From Sweltsa coloradensis (lineage: Eukaryota > Arthropoda > Insecta > Plecoptera > Chloroperlidae): a DNA stretch of 64,000 nucleotides. The first letter of the stretch is position 1. Every line of letters starts with the position of its first letter. Of this stretch, positions 25,201 through 37,200 are shown piece after piece. The notes under the pieces are model-generated. The model saw only the letters and a list, made by a program, of their open reading frames with translations. It did no database searches and was not told the DNA's origin. The stretch covers positions 186,001 to 250,000 of the forward strand of contig JAMZAV010000786.1 in NCBI GenBank assembly GCA_024449915.1, in the 5' to 3' direction. Made by a program: the position numbers and the translations under genes.

Positions 25201-28200
25201 TTTCTGGATTGTATTAAAAATAAAAATAAAAACCTACGGGATTGTTTCCTAATCAATGTCATTGAGAAATCAGTTTTTATATAATCTTGACACTAGCTAT
25301 TAACCTCTTGAATGCGAAGGACATAACTGGATTATTACGGAGCTTTTACTAGCAAATGGCACATTTTTTTAAAATTCATGTTTTGACATTTTCTTGGGCG
25401 GTATAAAGTTGTGAACATTTTAGGGCAACATTTAAAAAAACTGGACAAAAATTAGCAAAGTTATCAACATTTTAGTCAAAGTTAGCAAAAAACTATAGGG
25501 CTGTTCATTTGAGTCCACTAATTCCTGAAACCTCCACTTTTTCTAGAAGGTGGAACGAAATGGTGTTCTTTTATACCGCCTTCTCCACGACCACCTTGTT
25601 TGTTTCTACCACTAAGTGGGTGGGTGGCTCCACTATCTCCACCTGCTATTGAGGTGGTTGAGATAGTGTAGGAACATAGAATGGGTGCAAAAAATCCTTG
25701 CTACTTCCCAAAAAAAAAAAATTACCACATAATCTATAGCATAATACTACACTAAAATTACCGTTTAAAAAATGATATCTCGTAACTGTGATTTTACACG
25801 AAATTTTCAATTTTTCTTATATAAATATTTGCAAAAATTGACGTTTTGGGAAATTTCTTAAATCGGCTTTAACCTGTTTCTTTTTTGTTCCACATTGATA
25901 CTAGAGCATCGTACCAATCTAAAATGGCCCTTCACAACTTACGGTCTGAAACTGTGCACAAATGTACACTCAAACACGCAAATATATGCATTCCAAAATC
26001 ACACCCCGTCTTGGTAGTCAGCATATTTTGACCGAATCACTTGCCCAAATTACAAAACAAAATATACAGGATTTACAGAAAAAGCTGTTGAGTATGTCAA
26101 TAATGGCCAATTTTTTGTTATCAAAATCCTCCCAAGGTCACGGGGCATAAAGATCGTCCCCATGTTATTTATTAGGGGAGATTTTTGCCGATGGGACATA
26201 GCTTGAAAAATACTAAGTGTTACATTTTTTGGGGGGATTTTTCATTTTTTCATTTCATTTTCATTTTTTTCACCATGTGTCATGGTCATGGTGGACCCAA
26301 TAATTTTTATGTTAATTTCTAAATTCATAACTAGTTAGCCTGAATGAAATATATTTTTTGAGTTTAGCGGGTGAATACCCCTTTAACCCATTGGCTTAGA
26401 CTTACGAGACTCTCTCGTAGCAGTGCGTACGGGCCGTAAACGAGACATACGAGAGAGCCTCGTAGCCGTAAGTAGCCGTAAAAGTTTAAATTTGCCGCTC
26501 GTCTCCCGTTGGCGCTACTATGAAGAGTTTGGTATCGTTATGCAGTGCTTTTCACTGGCTACGTGACTGTATCGAAGTGGTTCAAAGTTTTCAACACAGA
26601 AAGCGCCACGCGTAAGTTATGTCAAGCGCGGAGATTGCCAAGGACGCCGGCTGCCGGACTAACCCTGTTGATTGCAAACATGGCGACCCGTAAACACAAC
26701 ACAGTGGACGTAGATTTTCTTTATGATTTACAACAAAATAGTGGAAGTGATATAGTATCAGATAATGAACATGACTTTTCCGAGATAGATAGGCGTTATG
26801 ATAATGCTGATAGTGATGTAGATATAGTAGACAATAATAGTAGGCCGAGCGTAGCAAAAACAGTGTTGACAGTTCATCTGAAAGTGATGTTGATGGTAAT
26901 GACGTGATGATTGCGGTAAATAAATAGGCTAATATAACTACACAAATAAGTTATTCAATAGGAAATGGATGAATTGTGAAAATACTTTGGCATTTTTAAC
27001 TAAAATTGAAAAAAAAATGATTTTTACCAAAATAATAAGTTTTTCTATGGCCAGATAGGGGAAAAATAATTCTTAAGCCAATGGGTTAAATCAACGTGGA
27101 TACTGAAATTCTTAAGTTTTTGCTTCGCCGTAATAAAAGTGATGATTCACCAGTAATAAACGACGGACATTACATATTCTACAGTGAAAGTAAGTTTGTG
27201 TATGTATACATTCGTATCAACTTATGTATCAGGGTATTTTATGTGTAAATCTCCAGATTTTTTAAATCCAGCTTGGGTTTTAATGTTAGCGTTTGGTCTA
27301 GGCCTACCCAATATGCGGTATTATCTCCACTTTTACGTTCGTTTGTATCGGGTTGAGTTACTGCTATTATCTCCACTCGCTTGAAATTTCACTTCCACCT
27401 CCACTCAAATCTGTTGCAATTTAGTTTGTCACCCTAAGGGTTTGTTCTCCTTTCCGGCTCGCATATTAAGCTCAAATGTTGGACGTATGGACACGTCTTC
27501 TGGAGGCAAGTCAAATGTTGGTGCATGCTTGCAAATGCCGACATCTGGTCAATGGTGAATGTGTCGTGTGTGTCAATGATTTTAATGAGCATTGGTGAAA
27601 CTCACAAAATATGCACCAACATTTGTGAAATACACACACCGTTTGGACCCGGCTTTATGTCAGTAGTATTGAAAGAAAGTATGACTGGTACTGGTACTAA
27701 CCTTGCTCTTCTCTGTTCCATATCAAGTCCCAAATAGATAGGAATGACCCAACAGCTTGTTGCGTCCTTCCTATCTCTGTTTGAATCCTTCCATTGCATG
27801 CTACCAAACTCCCCATGTACCTACTTAAAATGTGTCTTATGCTTAGGGTTGACTGTGATTGAAATGAAGGTGCTAGTAAGCAGGGTTGTATGAGTTGGCT
27901 TGTTTGTAGGTGGGCTGCTTTCCATCTCCCACGGGCCCCACCTCTCTGTCTTCCCTGCTAGACGAAGCAGCAATCCTCAAGCATTGCAACTCCGACCAAC
28001 GCTTCCGTTACTTCGTGGTTGATGACTCGATCCTTCTTGCTCTTCTGGAGGAACCACTGGCCAATGATCAAGGTAATCTGACTCTTGCATGGTACACTAA
28101 CTATAAATTAATAACATACTTGATTTTCCAGAAATAATTGTGAAATTCTTTTAATCTTTAATAAAAACAACTTCACTTCAAAAAAAAAACTTCATTGGGT

Positions 28201-31200
28201 TCACATTCGCTCACTAGATGTCGGCCACCTTGGGGCTTAAATGTTCATTTTCTTTTTAATTGATTATTAGTGTCTAATTAGGGATGCACATCAATACTTT
28301 TTTTATTATCGATTATCAAAATGGGAATGTGATTATCGAATCGATATTATCGATAATATCGATATCACCAACAAAGCCTGTTCCGACCTTGTGTAGGTCA
28401 CCGACCTATAAGTTTAACCTCAAGTGTGGCAAGTGTAAGTCAAAACAATACAATTACGTTCCGCTTGCTGCCTCGCTGTGTTCGATGTCATGTGTTTGGC
28501 TTCCTCTATCTACTGATACCTAGTTCATTTTCAAACAGAAATCTCAAGTGTGACACCATCAGTGGATCAGCCCAGCCAGTGCATGGCACAACGTGAGATA
28601 ATCTCCGTCTTTAGAGTTTTGTTTCGTGCCACTATTGACCAATTAATTAATATTTCATTTGTCGATAATGAATTTTGGTTACCGATTATTAAAATGATAT
28701 CCATTATTGATTCAATGATAATTGATCAATAATATTGATTATCATGTGCATCCCCATGTCTAATCATATATTTTAGTTTTTTTTATATTAGCTACATCTT
28801 TGATAAGTCTTTAAGATTGACGTCATTCCATCATGGCCGCCTGATGGCAACACATAGCAACGTCCAGTTTTGACTCCAAACACGGTTTCGTTCCCAGTAC
28901 AATCAGAAGAAAGGGATATCTGCCAAAAGCCCAAATTTGCATCAAGTTTGGAGAATCAGAATACAGTGCTATATCTTAGGGTATCAGGTGCTCTTCTAGC
29001 ATTCCTCAACACGAATGCAAAATCCTTGCTTCTTACAAACTATAATCATGTATGCGCATCAATTAGGGTTGCCAACTGGCTGGTTTTTACCCCCCTTGGT
29101 CGGTTGCCAGTCAGACCCTTCGGCCGGCAATAGTGCTGCAGGTTTTTACGTAAATTAGCCATAATACTAAAAATATTACGACATATACATTAACAAATAG
29201 CAAAAATAAATATTTAAAAACCAACCTACTCATCGCTTCGTTCCCAAATCCCAAGTAATGAGTAAACATTGCCCTTCTCCCCTTCCCTATGACCAGAGAT
29301 ATGTAAATTTCGTAGGCCGCGATAACGCAAAATGGCATTTTAGAGTCATTCTAGAAGTTGCAGTTTTTCAATTTGTTGGTTATGTTACCCTTTAGCAGTA
29401 ATATTTTAAAAAACACAAAACGCGAAATTGGCTAAATTTGGCTTATAACGCGAAATACTATATCTTTAGTGAAACTTTCGCGAAATCCCCGGAATTTTAC
29501 CTCTGCCTGCGAATTTTCAAAGTTTAGTCAAAAAACTAGGCCAAAATTGCGAGATTTACGTAAAAATTGTGTTTTAGCTTTAGGTACCGCCCACTTTCTT
29601 GCCAAGCGAGTTTTGCTCCAATCGAATGTGCGCTATCGATAGTCGATGTTTTCTCGTTTCGACTTTCGAGTTTTATGACGTCACGCCTCCTACTCACTTG
29701 CTCCAAGCAGACGCCGGGCCGTGGCAAGTGTAGCGGAAAGTAGGTCACCGACCGTGAACGACAAGTGTTTTGGGCTGAGTTGCGTGTGTATTGCTGCTAG
29801 GCGCCTAGGCCTAGCTCCTAGCTGTAGAAATGCCGAAAGTAAGAGTGCCTGTTGAGAAAAGAGCTGCGGAATTTAAAAACGAAGGAGTATATGCCTCTGC
29901 AAAAACTTTGTTTTGCAAGTGGTGTAATTGCAGGTTAGACCACGAACTTAGAGATACACTGGTCAAACATTGTGCTAGTGAGAAGCATAAACGAAGCCGA
30001 GATGCTGCAACAAGGCCTAGGCCTTGTGTTGCTACGACAAGCACTTCCGAGCACAACAAACAAATCTCGCTCGAAGAAACTCTGTCAAGTGCTAAAAAAA
30101 TAAAACTTGAGCGAGAAGAATACATCCTAGAAACTGCCGAGGCATTTTTAAGCGCCAATATTGCGCCGGAAAAATTTGATGACCCTAACATACGAACTTG
30201 GAGGAATAAGTATGGGAGGGGTGTGGGATTTTCCGTCTGCCAACAGCATCAGACGTAAAATTGTACCCAAGCTTGGTGAAAAAAAAACGGACCGAAATGA
30301 AAGCGAACATTCGCGATAAAGATATCCTAATCATGACAGATGAAACTACAGACAAGGGAGGGAGATGCGTTTACAACATATTATGTAAAACCCTAGAGCC
30401 AGGGGCTACTCAAACCATCCATCTTCTTCCATCTGTGGTACTTGATTCAGCTGATTCAGCTTCATGTGCAAAGGCAGTGATTGATACTCTTGCACAATAT
30501 GAAGTAGAATATAACCATGTCATTGCTTTTGTGTCTGACGCAGCCAGATACATGACTAAATGTTACAAGGTATTGAATGGACTCATCGAAGACATGATTC
30601 ATATACAGTGCTGGGCACATAAAATTCACTTGGTCGGCGTAATATGGCAGGAGGCTTTAGACGAGTTGAACACTGTAATTGTGAAAGTAAAAAGTGCATT
30701 CCTAAATACGAGGAAGCGTAAGAATCAATACGCAAAACATTTGGCAGACAAGTATGGAGAGAAGAGTGGCAAGGTAAGAATGAGTGGCTAAGAGGACTTG
30801 CTTTTTATTTAACAAAGGTTGAATCCTAGGCCCTAACCTAATAATTACTAGGCTAGGCCTAGGCCTTGCCTTAGCCTAAGAGTGTGCAGGCCTAGGCCTT
30901 AACCTAGGCCTAGCTACTATGAGTGTACAGACCTAGGCCTAGGCCTACTGGCCTAGTGATATTCAGACTTAGGCTTAAGTCCCTGAGCAAAGTTATCCTG
31001 ATGCTAGGCCTAGGCCATAGATACTAGCCTAGGCCAAGTAGTAGTTCTAGCACACTAAGGTTAAAATCAAAAGTGGATTGGGCCTGCCTAGGAGCTAGGC
31101 CTAGGCCCTAGCCATGTAGCCTATTTCTGGATAAACCATCCAACATTGTGTTTACATTTTCTAGGTAAAGCAGTTCCCAATGCCGGTGTTAACTCGTTGG

Positions 31201-34200
31201 AACTCGTGGTTCAAATCAGTTGAATATGTAGACGAGTTTTTTGATGACATCTTGGAATTTTTCCAAGAGGGGGATCTAAGTGGTTCGGACGGAAACGCTG
31301 GAATTAAGTTTTTTAAAGCATTGACGACACGAGAGGTGCAAGTGATTAAAATCCAGTCACTTCATGTTACATCGGCCTGTAAAACCTTGGTGGAGCTAAT
31401 CACATTCTTGGAGGGCACACATATTCCTACTGGGCATCTTGTCTTCAGCAAAGTGGATGATTTGTGTTCGAAGTTCACAATTTTGGGTATGTTTTACTGA
31501 TTAATTTAGATGGTAAAGTAATGTCATCTTCTACATTTAGGCCTACACATTTTAACCACTAAAGGCCTACAAATAGAATTTTTTAATATTTTCAGGGAAT
31601 GGCCATTTTGCTACTGAAGTCAACTCAATGCTGGACGATTTACCGGCAATACAACGGGCACAAGTGACTCAAAACTTACAGGCTGCTGCACACCAAGCTT
31701 CTGTAAAGCTCAGGGACCTAAAAATGCAGGATCCAGGAAGAAAGTTGTGGAGTAGTCTGGGGGCTGTTCTAGATCCACAAAATTTGGGGAGGCCACAAGC
31801 ATCCACACAGCAAATTAACAAACAACGTGTAGACTTGCCCTTTGTTTTCCGAATTGGACACTCTTACTTTCGAAACAGGCTATTTTGATTTGCAGCGTAT
31901 TGTCAAAGAAGCTTTTAAAAAATGCAGAATGTACTAATGTTGATTTAGTTGAGATTCTTTGCTCAATGAGAATAAACCACTCAGAATTTGCAACTGCATG
32001 CTTGAAGGCACTTTGGATTTGTCCTTCAAACGTGGACTGTGAGAGGTCTTTCTCAAAATATTCGCTCGTTGTCAGTGACGTAGGAGGCGTCTCCTACCAG
32101 AAAACGCTGAAACTCTGACAATGATTTGTTTCAAGGCTTGATTCCTAGGCCCTATGCATGTTTAATGCTTATACAATACTAAATACTAGTTTAATTTCTT
32201 CGATTATGGTAAATTACCGCTATTACATTATGTATAAATGCAATGTAATAACTAAAAAATAAAAACACAAAACACCGCTATTGGCTTTTTTTAAAACGAA
32301 ATTTCCCAAAAAATAAAACCATTTTTGCACATCTCTACCTATGACCTAACCAGCCAACTCCCACCCCCTCTCTAGACTCGCTACTTAGCCGAACTCGACA
32401 CGACAGCGATCAAGCCAAGCGAGGCTAAAGACTGCCACACTGCACAGCAGTCCGCTGTCAATGCAGACACTCAGTCAGTCGCTCCCTCACAAAGTTTGAG
32501 ACAGGTTGTAATAATGAGCGTGCACAAATCCGACGATGAAATTGACTCTCCGCGGACACCGCAAAAAAAGATCAAGAGGGTACATGGTTTATTTGGTACC
32601 TATTTATTAGTGATGACATCGGGTAGTAAATATTGGAGTCGACTCCCCAATCCGCAATTAATTTTTTTTTTTCAAAATTTTTTTATGCAAAAGTTATTTT
32701 TAGCCCACTAGTCTAGTTTAAATAAATAATAAATAAATTGTATGAGTCTACCCACTCAGTTATATAACTGATTTTCAGTGGGGTTGCACAACGCTGTCCG
32801 ACCATTCCCCCCCCCCCCCACCCTCCACCCGCTACGTATCACTAGCTTGCTTGTCTCTTGCCCGGCAAGACTCTCGCTGATTTGTTTTGTTTACGTTTTG
32901 AGATAAGGTAACGACTAAAGAGACAACAAGTGCAATCTCATTCAATTTATTATTTAAATTTTTTTTTTTTTTTTTTTTATCCGACTCTTTGAAAATGGAG
33001 TCGACTCCAACAGGAGTCTGGTAGGAGTTGGGTACCCGAGTACCCGATGTCATCCCTACTATTTATTATCCTTAAATTACTTATAAATAAAAATGTTCTA
33101 CTCTAATTCTGAATACTCGGCGGATGGCGTTTGTAATATAATCTACCACCTCAGAAGTAACCCACTTCTTTTTGGTGGTTTTCCAGTTTTGACTGCACAA
33201 AAACTACATTGTTTTGGTATTGGATTCAGCCCACCACTTTATTCTAATACGCACCAAAAGCACTCTAAAAATCTGAATTTCAAACTTTTTGCCTGTAGCA
33301 CTATAGTTAGGTGGTCTCTACCCCCCCCCCAACCCCCCCCCCCCCCCACAACTAGAGAAAGAGAGAAATGGAGTTTCTTGCCAGACCAGAATGTAGGCCT
33401 TCTAGATGGAAACCTTGTACTTGAAGGGTAGGCTAATCATCCCTCTGCAGTTTAGACAAGATATAAAGCTGCTATTCTGTAAGATTACGTCAGCGCCACA
33501 ATCAATCTTAAATCAAGTGAGTGTCCATCAACTTCGATCTGCACATGCCACCAAGATTTTTCAGTTGGAGCTTGGACGATGCCGCCGACAAAAAAAAGCC
33601 TGAATTACAAAAGCCTGAATACAGATCGATTACATTGCTATTGACTGGTCTAAAGCATTTGAACAGGTTCCTCATTGCAGACTGCTTTCTAAACTATTGG
33701 TGTATGGTGCTCAAGGTAATGTTCTTAAATGGATCAGGTAATTTCTTTCCAATAGAACCCAGTCTGTTATATTTCATGGAGTTACCTCCCACCGTATTAA
33801 TGTTACTTTCGGTGTGCCCCAGGGTTCAGTGATAGGTCCTCTCCTATTCATCATATACTTGCTGGACTTACCACAGTGTGTTTCTTCAAAGATGATTCAG
33901 TTCGCTGATGATACTACCATGAAATTGTATTTAGAGTCTACCCACTCAGTTATATAATTGATTTTCAGTGGGGGACCAATCGCCTCTGAGAAAGATATGA
34001 TGGAGTTGCAAAAGGATTTGGTGTCAATAGAGCATTGGTGTACATTAAACTCAATGAAAATCAACTCTGATAAATCTCAATACACACGCTTCACAAGATC
34101 TAGAAACCCTTTGATAAGCAAGTATAGCCTACAATGATCCCAGGGTCCCATTTTAATGTTATAATATTGTTATGTATTTATTTAAACTGACAACGTAAAA

Positions 34201-37200
34201 TGGAATGTGCAAACTGATTTTATTTGCAATAGAGCAGTTTCTCTGCTTGGGTTTGTAAATAATAGTGTTAACCTCTTCACTGTGGGGTTTTAAACCTGTG
34301 CTTACACCTGCTGTGTGGGGTATTTTTAGCAGAAAAACACCCTTATTTTAAAAAAATCATAACTTCACATTTCTCTTCCAAAAATTATAATTTTTTGTGA
34401 CGAGTACTTGACTACACTACAACCATGCTTAAACAAAAAACACCCCCCCTCCCGCGCCCCCCCCCCCCAAAAAAAGTAATCGATAAGTAGTAATTACATA
34501 ACTTCCACATTTCACATCCAAAAATTATAGAATATTTGTGACAAGTACTTGAATACACTATAAACATGCCAAGATAAAAATCACCCCACCCCCCGCCCTC
34601 TCCCCCCCCCCCAAAAAAATATAATTATATAACTTCTACATTTCTCATGTAAAAATTATTTTTAAAAAAATGTGGCATGTGCTTGAGTACTCTACGAACA
34701 TGCCTTGAAAAATATCCCCCCCCCACCCCAACAAATCGATAATTACAAAATTTGCACTTTTTCATAAAAAATGCAAAAATTGTGGCTAAATTGTTTCAGG
34801 ACTTGCCTACTTTATTTCACTAGTTCCTACACAGTGAACATGCATGTAGGCCTAATATAAATTATAAAAATTAACAATATATTTATTTGGGGGTTTCATG
34901 AGAGTATATTGATGAATCTGCTTGCTTACCTTGGAATGATAGATGATAGATGAAGTTGATAGATGCTTTTATTTGACGACGCGCCTGAACTAAACCTAGC
35001 CTACATCATTCTCGCTTGCACTGTCACCGTCACTGTCGTGATTATCACTCTTGTCCTCTTCACTATCACTAAAACTATCGTTGGTATTTACAATAAAGTC
35101 ACCATCACTTTCCGAGTCACTATTGGTAATAATTTTCCCGGATTTCCCTTTCTGAAACACGCCGTAAAACACGAATTCTCTCCTCTCGTGGACGCCATCA
35201 TTGTTTACTACAGCTGATGCCGATCCCGGAGCAGCTACAAGTGGTTCGCGTAGAAATAAACTTCTAAAAACAAGTTATCAACCGGTTCCAGTAGTTGGAG
35301 AAATAGTTCTACGTATTGCCGACAGGTTGAAGCACATGCCACACGAAACTAGAGCGCGCTAACCCTATTGAGCACTGAATAAACTACACTTGAATTCAAA
35401 CATTGTGGCGCGACATTGGCGCGACGAGTATACTCGGGCGTAACACGGGGGGCACAACTGCACATCACGAGTTAACTCGGCGTAACTGACAGGAGGTTAA
35501 GAAGAGTAGGCAACGCACAATTAGAACTGCTTACCTTACCTTGATACGGCCCGTTTTAACTTACGGTATTCCTATGTGGCATCCTACAACTCCGCAAAAT
35601 ATGATCGAGCTAGAACGAATTCAGAATAGGGCCACCAAATTGATTTTAGGGAAAGGTAATGTCAATCCTAGTACTAGTTCATGGCGTAGTATCTGTGACA
35701 TTCCTTCCATTGTAAATTTTTGTAATCAAGCTGATGTGAGATTGTTGAGAGGAATGTTAACAAGACAAGTTGATGTCGATCCTTACCACAGAATATCCAT
35801 AAGTGAACGACAACTCTCTAGAAACAACACCGGTGTTCTCTTGATTTCACCTAATGCCAGAAAATCGGGGTACCAGAATGGGTTTTTTAATCGATCTGTT
35901 TCATTGTGGAATCTTCTACCAAGTGATTTTAAAAGTGACAGATGTTTCAACATTGGTACAAAGAGGTTTATTAATTATAATCCTGTCAAATAAGATATTG
36001 TATTGACGTTTGGAGGAAATAATTGCGATGTCGCTGAATGTTTGCAGAGACCTTCCTTATATAATACTAATCAACATACTGAAACTCCCTACAATCAGAC
36101 TGGAGCTTCGGCCGCCATATTGGAAAATGGCTTGTTATCGAATATCTCCAAATTGGTTGGAGATAGACAATATGTCGCAATGGCAAAAATATTCCCCATT
36201 TAATTCCCTCCACAAAGGTGTCTTCTATAGTTTTGGTAGGGACAAAGTTCACTTCACCAAATCGTGGTTTATACGTTGCTTATTGGAGGACCAGCTGAAT
36301 TTCCTAATTTTCACGCCCAGCATCAAACAAGGCCCGGTAAATCCGTAAGAAATCGATTTAAGTACAAAAAAACTTTTGTACGGTGTTCATGAAAGCTTCC
36401 ATTAGTATTTTAAAAAATCAGGTCTGCGAAATCGGATTTTCATTTACCCGGAATTTAGGTTTTTCCACTGTTGGCATTTCCTCAAAAATGCCATATGACT
36501 GTCCATTAGCACTAAATTAATTTGAGGAAAAATTCTTTCTACGCACATTGAAGCGACTTAAATAACGATGAGATAACAACCAAAGTTTTAGTCCAATATG
36601 GCTGATAATTCCTAAAATCCACAACATCAAAGTGAATGATGTAACAAAAAGAGTGTAAAAAGAAAAACGGCACACAAACAGTATTCATATTGTGAATATT
36701 AGGAATTAGCAGCCATATTGGATGTGACACCTTTTTGTAGGGAATTAAATGGGAAATATTTTTGCCATTGCGACATGTTGTCTATCTCCAACCAATTTTG
36801 GAGATATTCGATAACAAACACTTTTGGCCGCCATTTTCCAATATGGCGGCCGAAGCTCAAGTCCGATTGTAGGGGAGTTTTAGTATGTTGATTAGTATAT
36901 ATAAGGAAGGTCTCTGCAAAAATTCAGCGACATCGCATTATTTCCCCAAAAATTCTTATTTGACAGGATTATTAGCAATTTTTCGAGATTTTTTTGTTGA
37001 TGTGGTTCGTTGTTTTTGTAAACAATTGTACTTCGTATTGATCAGTACGCTTGTGGTTATCGATACTATTTGGCCAGCTGTCAATAAAGATTAAATTTAT
37101 TATTAATCAAATCTGATAACAAATAATCTGATTCACATGTCAACACTGGCGGCGCCAGACAAAAAACAATGGTGGGGCAAAGGAGGGGCAAGCTAATAAA

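Larger units (their letters stand above)
21957..27909. other. RALGAPB intron (6.0 kb)
   Basis: Starts with the donor-containing tandem array, then the hAT element 22197-24734, a LINE scrap, the AAAGGGGC-type repeat and the piggyBac element. A lone piggyBac-like end (TTAACCTCTTGAATGCG, 25302) has no visible partner. Nothing recognised at 27090-27909. Confidence 0.7.
29294..32337 (+). mobile_element. hAT transposon with transposase remnants
   Basis: The 3044-bp element is flanked by an exact 8-bp duplication, cctatgac (29286-29293 and 32338-32345). The termini are imperfect inverted repeats (cagagatatgtaaa at left; tttgcacatctcta at right). The left subterminal region is rich in GCGAAAT-type motifs. 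It carries a spliced, broken transposase gene (29830-32118). The second intron region contains many TAGGCC units. Confidence 0.92.
33620..35990 (+). pseudogene. LINE reverse transcriptase remnant (non-LTR), interrupted
   Basis: The RT core reads [13 protein letters not shown] near 33635, [13 protein letters not shown] from 33811 and FADD from 33901 (catalytic Asp pair, in frame). After a 43-bp retro-insert (33932-33974) it continues with [20 protein letters not shown]. It is then split by the piggyBac element 34272-35496 and resumes [20 protein letters not shown] and the C-terminal [17 protein letters not shown], ending near the inverted-repeat element at 35980. A 3' remnant may run to about 37095 (aataaag). 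A stop within the RT and frame breaks show it is dead. Confidence 0.85.
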
